Source: Bombus terrestris
Lineage: Eukaryota; Arthropoda; Insecta; Hymenoptera; Apidae
Direction of reading: 5' to 3'
Assembly (NCBI RefSeq): GCF_910591885.1
Contig: NC_063275.1
Span: 14,372,501-14,436,500 of the forward strand
DNA length: 64,000 nucleotides
Shown here: positions 10,431 to 23,300 of the stretch, piece after piece
Layout: every line of letters begins with the position of its first letter
How positions within the stretch are numbered: position 1 is the first letter of the stretch
Program-made: the position numbers and the translations under genes
The notes under the pieces: generated by a model
What the model was told of the DNA's origin: nothing
Database searches by the model: none
What the model saw: only the letters and a program-made list of their open reading frames with translations

Positions 10431-13328
10431 ACTTTAGAAATGTTGCATTACATTATAGATAGACCTGACACGTAGAATATGAAAGGCGAGAAATATTATA
10501 TTTGAATAATAACATAATGTGATTTAGATACATTGTATGCTCGGAAAAACACTGGTATACGTATTTCCTACGACCATTTATTCTCACATTCGCACATTTT
10601 CTCTCTCCCTCTCTGTATTTCCCTATGTGATTCATTTGACGTGGGCATTCCTAAGAGATCTATGATCTCAAGCATTCAGTTGCAACACTATTTTTTCACG
10701 CCTTTAGCACTCGAAGCTGAATGCTCTTGATTCACGCGGCTATCACGCTCTACTTTTGAATCCGTCGAAAGAAGCACGTAGAAATTATCCTGCAATACGA
10801 GTTAATATACGAATTTTATTAAGGTTTCAGGAAATTTTGTCTATTCAAAAAGAAAAATTATTTGTTCGATGGGAAAGTAACGTCCGTATGTGTTACGTTC
10901 TTTCAAGAATGTGTGCATGAGATTTTTCAACGGACTGCTTTATGATTCAGGTATGCTTAAAAAATAAGAGAATTCTGTGTGAGTCGTGCGAAAGATGAAA
11001 AAAAATGTAACTCTTATTTTATCATCGATAAATGTAGGTTTATACGTTTGATTTTATATTTAATGAATGAAAATGTGATTGCGATCGAACCATTCCTATA
11101 GTACAATGTTCCATTATAATATATTAATCGAAAGATCAAAACGGAAGACTCTGTCATTTACCGAATTCAATTGCCGTCAGCATCCGTTAGGCATACACTT
11201 CTGTCGTTTAACTTCGTCTACGACCTTTTCCCCTATGCTATAGATTTGTGCACCAAGCGTCCCTGGGATTCGTTTGAAACTCCTAGTTATTCCGACCGCG
11301 TCGTCCTATGTAGGAAGTTCCCGGACCGTGTACAACTATGTACGTATGTAGTCCGAGTGGGTAGAGCGGTTGTACGAGCGAAAGGGAGGCCGCGCTCTAA
11401 ACAATCCGGCTATAGTCTGGAAGGGCTAGAAATAATTAGTAGCGGTACAACTTTAATCTGGCAACATTATAGTGGTATTAAAACGGCATGTGATGTATTA
11501 AGCCTGTATTTATGCAACACGGATTTGCCTTGCGCTAATTGAATGCGCCTTAACTTTTGGATATTCACGATGTAAGTAGAAACTGTGCGTCAGTGACAGA
11601 TATGTGAGCAAAGCCTTCAATGAAACAAGGAAATAATAATACCTGAATTAGCAATTAAATTTTAGTTATTGTAGTTACATTTCTAGGAGTTAAACTACCG
11701 CATTGGTTTAATCTGTAGTGTTGTAAGTGGTGCATTTTTTTGAGGATTCAATTCAAAACGATAAACGATGAAACGTGACAATGAAAAATGAATACAAAAT
11801 AGAGAAATAACAAATAATTGGAGAAAGTGAGGGAAATATATCGCTGATTAATATTAGAACTCTTGGGAACAGAAGTATGAAACTTGTTCTAAAGAAATGA
11901 ATATAAAATGAGTAAAGATAAGAAAAATAATTCAATAGATTATTAAAATTACAAGGTATGCATCACGTTGTAGATTTATAAAACTAGAAAAAATCATAAT
12001 TGTGGATTTTTTTACTCTGCTAGTTCTAGACATAATTATCGAAAGATAGCTATTTGATTTAATTTACGTATCAAAAAGAAATTCCACATGTAAATTAGTA
12101 CAATAATAATTTTATTTCAATCATCCGAAGCTACTCGAAAAAGAAATGAGACCAAATTTCTGCTTTTATCGTTTATATGATACAGGCGAAATGGGAAAAA
12201 GCTGGCGCAATTTATCTGATATAAATATATGATGGCAAAGTTCAATATCACACGAACGGGGAAGAACACGTCTTTGTTTTCCGTGTAACATTTCAAGGAT
12301 GCGAGGCCAACCCCGTGTACTATCTGATATATAGCTATAGAATACGAAGAGGCTCGTAAAGCCGTCAGAAACAAGTGTTACGTCCTGTATTGAGGTTGTA
12401 AGATATGGTGGTATGCATGTACCCGAAACCTATAATGGAACTTCGAGATCGGACGCTTTGAATAGCCGATCACGTGGCCACGCGTTTAGAATTAGGTTGT
12501 ACGTTCTCCCCATTTCCGACGAAAGTGATTTGTTGTCGGTAGGTCGAGATCAGGCAAAACCAACGGAAAATATAGAGCGACGAAACTCGTTCGATTAAAA
12601 CACGAAAAAAAAAAATAAATAAAAGGCAAAAAATATTATCGAGAGATCATTCAGTTTATATTCTTCGCTTCCCTTTACTCTCACTCTAATTGTTCGCAAC
12701 TATCGATCGTTAGCCAATAACGAGCGTGGAAAAGATCGAATTACACGCAACCGTAAACCGTGCGTTGTTAGAGTGACACAACATTGCGATAGTTCGTTGA
12801 ACTGTGACACCGTTGTTGTTAAACGACACCGCGAAAAACTGCTCGTTTTTCTGAAAAATTTCCGCTTTGCGAGTTGAAATGATTTCTCGAATGAATTTTG
12901 CAAATCCCTTTATATACAACGGTGGAATATTTAGATGCCAAGGTCGTCAATTTTTTAACTCGATAGCCAAGGAATTTCCGAGCTGAGTTAACAAGGTTTG
13001 CTCTCCTTATTTTACTTGAATTTTTCGACGTTTGAAATCTGAGTTCGCGATCTATAATGAATTCTCTAGACTTTGGCTTATAGACGTTTCTGTATATTTT
13101 ATTTCTCATAACGTTTTAATCGGATTCTGGAAGGCGATCCAACGTAAAAAACGATAAATTCGCTTTTCTCATTCTTTATTTTCCACGATTGTGTATTTGA
13201 ATTTTAAAGACGCTGGGATCCGACGTTGCAACCTATAACAATGTCCTGTCTTGAGCTTTCAGCTTTTCATTTTCCTTTTCCTTTAACAGTTACTCATTTA
13301 AATTCTAAAATCCTTTAACCAGAAAGTT

Positions 13329-13352
13329 CTCTCTCTCTCTCTCCCTCTCTCT
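13329..13352. repeat. (TC)n microsatellite
   Basis: TC dinucleotide run with one CCC interruption. Confidence 0.85.
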
Positions 13353-15230
13353 GGTGTGCGTTACGAGTTTCCATTTTGAGTAAATCATGTAAATTGATTC
13401 TAAGAACGATTAAATGACTCAGAGGAAGGTAATTTATCACAGACCAAAAACACAGTGTATTAAATTACGAGTTGGCATAAGTTTTCTGTTAATGCGCTAT
13501 CGCAATAAATTTTAAATAAACAACGTCGCATTGAATATCCTATTACTCACTTACGCTTTGTACCATTGTATCGTGCGATAAATAGAGAAATACCAACTAT
13601 GGGAAAAAGCTAAGGAAAGGTGAAACGCTGATGTAAAATAAAACTGGGTCAACATCGTTATCTGGCGAAGAATCGAATTCATTAGATGTCCTATCTAATA
13701 AACGTTAAAAATAAACGTCGTTTCCGGTCACTCCGGTACACTCAAATTTCTATTGAATTATACTCTGGAAAGTCTGAATTGCCTTTAGAATAACATAACC
13801 GAATCTACTTCCTGATACAACATGGCGTAGTTCTATGAGAATCGTCGGATTGTGAGCAATTTCCCGAGCAATTCACCTAACAAGTACTCTTTGCGAGCAA
13901 CCATTTGTGAATATCAAAAAACTTCCTTCCCCGACCTCTGGAACGCTAAGTTTTACCTACAAGTAAAGGACCTGTTTAATTTTAATTTAATTCCGAGCAC
14001 AAGACTCGTCGTCTAACCCGAAGGATCTCCGACGCATTCGCAAAAAGCCGTTTTCAATGTTTCAGAAGGAGCGGATCGTTAGGTACTTAAATTTCCCATT
14101 TAAACGGAAGAAGGGCATTTTCAAAGAAAGAAATCCAGTTACGCGAACTTCCACCATATTCCATGCTTTGATATCCTACTTCTAATATCCTTAACATTTC
14201 GGATAACATCGAATCGCATTCGTGGTTCGAATTTTGTTTCCATCTCGACAAAGATACGTTATACCTATAAGAAAACTTAGTTTCAATTATAATTTGAACT
14301 TTGATTCTTCAATAAAAATAATTAAGTGCAAGGATAAATCATGTACCAGGCTTGGTAAAAGTATAGATCGTGATTCTGGTTTGATAGAATTTCATTTAAG
14401 AATTTGTACCATGAAGATGATCTTGAGCTTGAAAATTAATTAATAAAGTCTTCGTGGGTGGTATTTTATTCGCTTATCTATACACTCTAATACCAAAAAT
14501 ATAGAATCATCCGTATAAATCATGAAATATACTTTCTTCGCGCCACATATAATATTTTGGTGTGCTGCACTTGAGCAGTGAATGCCTCTAATTTAAATGT
14601 AAGATAAATTACGAAAAAATCGTAAAGCGGACTCTCAGTTCCAGCGGAAATCGTCGATCAAATTCCAATCTGTCCATCGATTCATTCAATCTAGCTGTTA
14701 TAAACTCGGATCGAAAACAAGGTGCGCAAACACGATAAAGAAAAGAAAGGGGACAGAAACGATATCGGTGAATAGGTTCCACAGAGTGAACCCAAACTAG
14801 AGTGATGCCTGTTGTAGCTTTTGTGTCGGTTCGATAGCCCGTGCAAGGCAAACAAGCCTACGGGACACGAAACAGGCTCTACGATGCGGAAGCGAGCCCG
14901 GCTTCCGTCCAATGGACTTTCCTTCTTCCGTTCACGGGATGTCGAGCACCGTCATTACGTCGTATGCAGACGAGCCAACGTTCCTAGCCCTATCGCGGGA
15001 TGAAGCCAGACAAGACAGAAGAGAAACAGACCAAGGATACGCGAGGGGGTCGAGCCGAATGAAAGGATTTTCGGATGCAAATTTTATTCCGTTTCCTTCT
15101 TCGCGATCCCACTCCTCTTTCCCCCAACTGCTCATTCCTTTCCATTCGTCCAACCAGTCAGCCTTTCTCCCTGGCCTTTTTTTGTCTCCCTTTCCAACTT
15201 GCCAGTTTCTTTAACCGATTTTCTATCCGC

Positions 15231-15249
15231 GCGGGATCCCGCGGGATCC
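15231..15249. repeat. GC-rich palindrome, GCGGGATCC duplicated
   Basis: GCGGGATCC occurs twice in tandem, so the first copy plus the next three bases makes the perfect 12-base palindrome GCGGGATCCCGC. Short and possibly chance. Confidence 0.5.
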
Positions 15250-17153
15250 TTTACGCGTCGTCAACCAACTAGACAGAATTATCGCAGGCGGTTTTTCGCG
15301 AACCACCGCGGCGCCGGTTTACCAACTTCCGACCGAGTTTTGCGAATCGTGCAACGGTCCCGTCCCGGGAACCATGTTTCCTCGTGGAAAGGGAAAAACA
15401 CGATACAAGAGACAGAGTTAATGAATTCTGACAGGTTGCCAGCTACCCTTCGACCTCCTGGGACAACCAAGCCCCGCCGACACTTTCGTTCAAGAAAGAT
15501 TTTCAGCTAGCCGTCGTGACCTGTCGAGGGAACGCTCCAATAAAATAACGCAGTCTGGCCGAGACAATCGGCGAATACGGCAAAGTAGGTGCAATTGGAA
15601 ACAAGATTGTCACGTAAGGTATTTAGTATTTCACTTTCGTTTCTTTTTTTATCAAACGTCATGATAATGGGACAGAGAAATTTTGGGGGAAATGAACCAA
15701 TTCGATGAATTTCAATGGTTTTGCGTTGCATATTTTGCTTCTACAAAAATATTTCAATACAGTTCAGAATTTTTAAATTCCACGAAAGGATTGTATATAC
15801 GTGTTATGTTATTGAAGCTAACAGTATTGCAATTAGAATACGTCTCTTATTTATAACGATCTTTCGCTGTGAATAATCGTTTATCAGCAACAGTGGAATA
15901 ATTTTCGTTCTTCAAGGATAACTTTCTAACTTCGTACGGTCGTAAGTCTAATACATTTAATAAAACTCAAGGTTGATATACCTATTAAAGTTTCGAACAA
16001 CATGAAAAACGTAAAACTCGTTATTTTTCTTTTTTTTTTTTTACGTCGGCTAATGTATCACGGATTACTTGAGGGCGAGGAAAAGGTGGAAAGAGAAGAA
16101 CGGTGAGCAAGCCTCCCTGGGGGCTGGAAGAAAACGTGTTACAGGGAGAAAAGTGTAGGAAACTATAAAGTCTTCTAAGTCGATCGTCGTTAAGCAAGGA
16201 TTTACCGATTCTTCGAACAGGATAACATCTATGTAGGTAGTTCCCGAGCATTGTTAGATACACCTTAGGTCCAACCATTTCTTTTTTCGTGAATGGATCC
16301 AGCTTACCTTCGAGAGATCAATCGATAACGCGTGCCTCGTCTCGATTACGCCGTATTCGAGCTTCAGGATTCCGTTTGAATTGCGACTCGATCGTTTCTC
16401 CTTTAACCTTTTTCTGCCCTGCTCACCTCGCTACCTTCGAATAATCGCGTCTCTTTCCTTCGAACGGTCGGGGGATTCGAGAAAACACGGTTATTCGATC
16501 GGGAGAACACCGTGACACTTTGTCGCCCGGTAAAGATCTCTGTCGGATCTAGAACTTGACGTCCGCGCACAGCTCACGTGAAATTTTCATGAGACGAAGA
16601 CGTTCGCGTATCGTCGGTCTCAGATTCGTTTAAGGCGATTACGCGCTTTATCGTGGCCAAAAAGTAAGAAAATCTTTTATTCGATGGGTAAATAGCAATG
16701 GATGTTTCTGACAGAGAAGAAAATGATCTGGCGATTGTTATGTCTTTTTCTCTTACAAAAATGTAGTTCACGTACTCGGCTGTTTATTTGATTGGTGTTT
16801 ATTCAGATTGTTACAAAACGATTGAAATGGAAACGTGTTAGCAGTCTACGGGAGGCTTAACGATGTTGTTCAGAATTATCCTACATTTTGTTTCTATAAA
16901 AATTTGCAGTTCAAAGTTTCTACAAAAAGCTCGAACATGGAGAATTAATCGGTGTTACACGTCAATTCTGTACATAAGTATATATAATATAGAAGTAAAT
17001 ATTTTCATTCGATAGAAAGGTCCACGGTTTCTAAATTATAAATTATCTACAATGTGAAATATCGTTAAATTTGGTCTTTTTTTAAAAGAAAGTGATTCAA
17101 TATAAAAAGCACAAGTTGGTAATATTAAAATGCGATCGATCTTTACTGTTGAT

Positions 17154-17212
17154 TCTCTCTCTCTCCCTCTCTCTCTCTCACTCTCTCTCTCTCTCTCTCT
17201 CGCTCTCTCTCG
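17154..17212. repeat. (TC)n microsatellite, interrupted
   Basis: Nearly 60 bases of TC repeat with CCC, CA and CG interruptions. This is the longest dinucleotide tract in the window. Confidence 0.95.
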
Positions 17213-18273
17213 TGTATTTTGATCGTTGCATATTCGACAGGAACGCTGTCGCTGCGGCGTTCGTCCATTTTCGATTTATTTCAGCTTACCGAATCGAAGA
17301 ACCGATAAAGCAACATGCATTCAACGGAAAATATACGGAACGTTGACCAAAGTGCAACGTTTATCGTCTGCTCAGGAAAAATTGTAAAGTTTCCGACGGT
17401 CCTTTCGATTTCAATACAGAGTACCGCGTGGCTCGTCTCGGCCCTCGAAAAATCGAAATCGATTTCACGGAACGGCGCAAAAATTCTACACCATTTCAAC
17501 TGTACGTATAATGGACAAGGAGTCGACGTTGCAGAGCTTTCGATAGCGAGTAGAATTTTTCTAAAATCGAGCGATTCCCTTAGCATAGAACGCCAACGAA
17601 CACAAACGTCGAATCGTAGAATCTCGACGAGGTCTGACTAATGCCCAACCTGCTCCACTGAAATTCTGATAAAACCTGTTTGTCGATATCTTTCCAAGAA
17701 ATCTGCGATTCCTTCTCAATCTTTCGACAAGTTTTAATTTCCTCCATTGTCGTCCGTGTTTTAATTAAAAGGATCAAAGATCGAATCTTAAGTGTAAGTG
17801 ATTGCAAACGACAAAACGAGCTCTTTTCCCTCGTTTTCGCATCAAGTGATAGGAAGACGGGGGACGATGCACGAATGATGACGATACTTTACCGGCTCGT
17901 TATTCCTTCTCCGAGTGCAGCGCTGTTATTAAAGCGACTTAATTTATATTTTTCATTAGTCGGGAAAGCAGATATCTGTGTTAAAGCTTTACTTAATTAA
18001 ATTGCTATACAAACGACACCGTCGTGGATGGGTGTCTCGCATTGAAATGACCCCAGTAGAAGGGTAAAGAACGAAGTGGGGCGAGAGAAATAGAGGTCGG
18101 CGTTAATATTCACGGGGAAACGACGTTTTGAAGGCGGAAACGCCGGGTAACATTCTAAAGGAAAAGGGATCGAATTAACGAGCGGAGCTTCGACGTAGCG
18201 GAACTGCCACCGACAAAGTGAAATTTTAATTATATTTCGAAAAATAGGACGTCGTGGAAAGTATTCCTCGAAG

Positions 18274-18301
18274 TCGAATTCGAATTCGAATTCGAATTCG
18301 T
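18274..18301. repeat. (TCGAAT)n hexamer repeat
   Basis: More than four tandem copies of the hexamer TCGAAT. The array is self-complementary, because TTCGAA and GAATTC are both palindromes, so each strand can fold on itself. On the minus strand it reads as alternating Glu-Phe codons in an open frame that is otherwise unremarkable. Confidence 0.9.
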
Positions 18302-19896
18302 ATTCTGCGCGTGATGCGACGATCGTGCTAGACATTTCGGAATCTCGACTCGCGCCGGAAGACGAGTATCAGTAGAACTCGAACATTTCGAGGACTTTTA
18401 AACGCGTTAATGACCAGCATTCACTCTGTACGGCTGGACACGTTGAATTTCCGCCAATCAGCACAGCAATTAGCGGAATTCACAGAACGTGCTTACTCGG
18501 CAATCGAGTAAAACTATCGGACGGCTAAACGGCAGATTTTCGGTCTTAATAAATGTACTGGTCAAAATAAAAGCAATCGCTCGACGAGAAATATTTCGAA
18601 CTCTCATGAAATTTCCGCCTGCGTATTAAATAACGAGAAATAACATGGAGTTCGTTTTTAAAATCCCCGATCAAATCCACGCAGAGCAAATGATCCTCGA
18701 ATTGGGACTACTCGAAAATTTCAACATTTTTTTTATCTTTTTAGCAAAATTAGCGTTTTTTATAGTGACAGAGGTTATTAGGAATCAAAGCGTTATTCAG
18801 ATACATGTTAAAAATTTGAATGCACCTGTACACCCGAATGTACACACGAACACCGGAATATTATTCCATGAAACATACTCTGGCATAATACATTATCTAT
18901 ATAGATTAAATAATTGCAACGTATACATAATAATCTTCCAGATTTACGTTCAGTAATAATTGGTACAGGCGAGAACAATCTACCACTTACCATTGTAGTT
19001 AAAAAATTGAAATTTCCGCAGGTGTTTTTAATTTTTTGATGACACCAGAAAATCTTAAATTTCTTGATATATTCAGTCCGCGATAATGGCACGTAAACGC
19101 AAAGAAAAAAACGCTATTCATATCTAAAAATGCTCATGAAAACGAAACTCTCCACCACTTCCAACAGCGAATCAAAGAGAAATACGATCGAAACGTATCC
19201 TCACACTGAGTCGATCGAATAAAGAGCTGACGCGTTTACAACGAGCCGAGCGCACCGAAACGAATTCAATAACTAAATATAATCTCCATAAATCCTGGAA
19301 TCCGTCGAATCCACGATTTCTCGTAAATTTTCCACGGAATTTTGGAGAGGAGGGTGGAATGTTGGTTGTATGAAAATCAGGCGACGGTATTTATCATAGC
19401 TGCGCGGGGTGATGGCGTATCGCATAAAACGGACGCACCCCGCCGAAAGAACGAATCACGCGAACTCGATACACCGGAGGCGAAAAGCGGTCGCGACCGA
19501 CCGATTAATTTCCGTTCGACTAACGCAATAATCGACGCCGGCCAGGTTTCCGCGATCGACGCGCGATGTCCTGTATGATATACAGGTATGTCGTGGCAAT
19601 GTTAAGCCCAACGCGACTCTCATCGTGCTACTACGACGTCCGTACGGACCTGTGTAAGTACACGACCAAATACGACATTCGACCAATGCGACCTACACGT
19701 GTTCGAATCGTGTCAATGACTAACTGCAGGGCGATGCTCGCTTTTGACCTGTATTCGAATTTTCAGGACACTTTCTTTTATATAACTGCTATACTTTTGC
19801 GTGATTTTTTGCTTTAAGTTAATGAAAACAAATGTATTATGATAAACGAGCCGGACCAAGCACTTGTTTTAATAGACGAATAAATATTAATATAAA

Positions 19897-20151
19897 TTAA
19901 CCCTTGGACCGTAAACGTTTTTACGGTGTTCATAAAGTGTAAACGTGGGTCTTTCATGTCCGATGCATTTTTCAGTAGTTGGTACTTACAAACTAACTAA
20001 CAAACGTTCTAAATTAAGGTTATCGTAAAACTTTTGCCAAAGAACTTTTTTACGCGGGGGAAGAGAAAGATTTTTCATCTACCACCTTGCGATGAACTCA
20101 ACCTGATCGAGATAGAACGCGGGATACCCACATTTACAATTTAAGTGTTAA
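19897..20151. mobile_element. piggyBac-type MITE, 255 bp
   Basis: Flanked by TTAA on both sides, the piggyBac target site. The left end reads TTAACCCTTGGACCGTAAAC and the right end, inverse complement, reads TTAACACTTAAATTGTAAAT, sharing TTAAC-CTT--A--GTAAA. Internal sequence is non-coding, so the element is non-autonomous. Terminal mismatches suggest an old copy. Family assignment rests on the TTAA site and TTAAC-CTT termini, which are established for piggyBac; no transposase is present. Confidence 0.65.
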
Positions 20152-20239
20152 GAATATTACAGTAAATATAATATATAATTCGTTTCATTTATTTTATTTT
20201 CATCTTATTCGTTTCATTTTTATTTCAATGTCCTCTTGA

Positions 20240-20389
20240 TTAACACATTCAATACGAGAGACGATGAACATACGCGCCATTGGGATTTCTTCGTTTCTTA
20301 CGTGTGGATGAATGAACATAAGTTACAGAAAAATCGATTTTCGCTATCAGGAACCCCTTTGATTTTGTGCGACGCATTGCATGTGTTAA
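20240..20389. mobile_element. piggyBac-type MITE, 150 bp
   Basis: TTAA-flanked element whose left terminus TTAACACATTCAATACG and right terminus (inverse complement) TTAACACATGCAATGCG differ at two of 17 positions. Only about 90 bases separate it from the TTAA element at 19897-20151. It contains no coding sequence and is probably mobilised in trans by a piggyBac-family transposase. Confidence 0.75.
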
Positions 20390-23300
20390 TTTAGAATCAG
20401 TAAAGTATTTCGTTGATAACTTGTTAATTAAAAATAGATTGAAATAATATTGGTAGTATTGATAATATAAGATTTGCACGTATATATGTATTTATATTTT
20501 ACACGAGTAGAGTTGTACTTACGTACAGATATGAAGGAAAACTGTGGGTGTATTTTCTCAAAATAAAAACGTTTTATTTTATCCGTCAGCTGAAACTGAC
20601 ATTTGAGTTTTCGACACGACGCTCTTTTACGCAATTTCAACAGATTAGATCATCGACTATTTGTTTAAAAGCAAACGATTGTATTTTAAATGAAGTAATT
20701 GAACCACAGTTCTAACAAATAAATAATTATCCTAAAACTAAGAATACAAGACGCGCACGCTATATCTTTCGCGATTTTTTAACTTTTGAATGTAACTATT
20801 TAAAATCATCTTTGAGTATGATGAAATTTAAATAAATTCTGACTTACATATTCTCAATAGTATTGCGTACTATTGGGTGTCATTTAGCTTGATATTCTCG
20901 CAACGTAGTGATATTGGTACAGGCAATGCAATTTCTACATCCTATCTCTGTCACAAATTAATGTTACACGATCGAATTTGTGTTTTGGATGAGAAGGGAG
21001 TAATTCCGATTATCGGATGATGGTTGGATTATTAAATCACGAATCGCAGTACGGTTGGCGTACCCTTAGTTAGATTTATAACCTCTGGTTTACACGCTGG
21101 TTAGATTTCAACTCATTCCTGTCATTGCATTTCTACGACTTTTACAGTAATTTCGAAGATTTAACGTTTAACATTGGTTAATGGCCAGCGTGACATTAGG
21201 ATGTGACTTTGCGATCGATTTTGGCGTTATGTGAGCTTTAGGATCAGTGGACAATGGTTGGTATTCGAGTAGGGGGTAAAGTAGACTTGATATTTTGGGA
21301 GGTGATTTATGACCTTATCTAGGTCGCCGCACGCTCAAGGAACCCTTATTAGCGTTGGAGACTTGACACATACTTTGAAAGCCAACAGCCAATGAAACTT
21401 TCTCCAAGTTCTGACAGTGTAATTTAATAACGTATAAAATGTTGAATTTAATTGTTTATCAACGAACAACTCCCTTTCGCAATGATGAAAGCGAGCTATT
21501 AAACAGAAAATACACAATGTGTAATGCTAAACTACAAATTATCAAATATTTAACATTAAAGTGATTTTATATTAATTAAGCGAATATAACATAACAAAAA
21601 TAACTGCATCGAATGGTATGGCTAAACACGATGCACATTGTTTAATCGACACGTATTGACCGACTTTTTCTTCTCCTATCACATCAACTTCGTTGTATGA
21701 AAAAACATCTATGTGTCTCACAGGCACTTTGACATCCTTCTTTAACAATGTGTCGGTGTATAGTTCAACAGAAAATAAAATTCAAAGGCATCGTACAATG
21801 CACCGTGCTTTTCTACGTAGCTTCTATTGTGTTAAACGTTGCCGATAATGTGAATTTTGATAGTTCGTTGTAAAACGAGAAGGATACAAGACGTTGTCTG
21901 ATATGGAAGTTGATACTGTTTCTGAATGGGTAACGTCAGCTTGCAATTTGCCAAGCACGGTTGCTGTTATTCGATGTAGTACAAAATTCGATAGTCCGAT
22001 TCAACATGGTAGAAACGAGGTTTGAATTTTATCTAGGATCATGACGAAATTCACTTACGTTGTACTATTTGTTTGGTCAACCGGTTAACAATGTTTCGCC
22101 GTTTTACATGTTAGACCTTCGACCAGAAAATAAATAATCCCTTTAAAACAATTCGCCGATTGATTGAAAAATCACGAATCATAATAATTACGTTCGAACA
22201 TCTTCCATATATAACACACTTGCTGTAATTAACTTCCACTCCATTTAAACCTTTGTGCGTCCTTCCCACAACAAATCGAAGCCCTCTCTGTATTCCAATC
22301 CAGCCATCAAAATCTGCTGACCTGCATTGTGTGCGCACGTGCGCAAACTCACCAGTATGTAAAGCAACACGCAAATACGCCAGCATGTAATACAAGATGC
22401 GTCTACACACACGCTCCATCCTCTATACTTGCGCATACAAAATGCGTAATATCGCGCGTGCGCGACAATACACGACAGAACTTGTTGTGCGATATTTTGC
22501 AATAAACAATAAGTGCGGTTTCACGAGCTATTTAAAAGGTAAGGCAGAAAATGTTTCAATATCCTCCAGCAGGCCCGATATTATTCAATGTATCGCTATT
22601 GTCCGTGGAAAACAGTGGCGTTGGTGCAGATGAATCGCGCGCGGAACTCGAAAACTCGTTGTGGAGGACTCAACGGCGGAGAATTTCGTTGGTTTCGAAA
22701 CGCAAACGTTTCCATTGCTAGACTCGAGTCTAGCTTCTGAAAAAAGAAAAGCAAATGCTTCGAAGGAACAATGGACAGACTTAACTTTTTTCCAGACCAG
22801 AGCGAACCTTTGTTCCGCGCAAGATAGAATAATGTTTCACGCGTCAGTAACCAACGGTCGCTAAACTATTCGCGGTGGAACTTTTGAATGTGGTCGTTCC
22901 ACGACTTGTTCACGATTTTACGTCCAACGAGTAATTTTGGTTTACGACCAGAAAATCTTTAGACGAGATAGCTTCTGGAAAAAAGAAAGGTAAGTACAAC
23001 AACGATGTTGTCTTCCCTAGGTAAAAATCATTTTATCAAAGGTTTTCCCATCGTGTTAAATCGATGTTCTGTTGACTTATCGTGTTTTCCTGGCAGCGTT
23101 TCGTATCAGCTGTACACCACCTGATGGCTACGTAAAAGCGCACTGACAGAGTTCACACAGAATCGACTGTTACATATCGTGCATATTGATTTATCGTTTC
23201 GTTCATGCTACCAATCATTTTATCCAATTGCTGGATACTTTCAAACGATTCTCTCTATTTTTATACCGAAACAGTCGGTCAATACATTACTTAAATCAAT

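Larger units (their letters stand above)
8575..19896. other. Non-coding stretch upstream of the Ddr-like start exon
   Basis: No exon with convincing splice sites and conserved peptide was seen. Contents are the degenerate array at 9343-9550, an inverted repeat near 10346-10430, an A-rich run at 12604-12636, (TC)n at 13329-13352 and 17154-17212, the palindromic GCGGGATCC repeat at 15231-15249, a T-run at 16030-16042 and a hexamer array at 18274-18301. Probably 5' intron or upstream intergenic DNA of the Ddr-like gene. Confidence 0.5.

Noticed and set aside
16313..16430. Minus-strand open stretch ending at a GTAAGC donor
   Set aside because: Upstream AGs lie in purine-rich sequence with no pyrimidine tract, and the peptide resembles nothing known.
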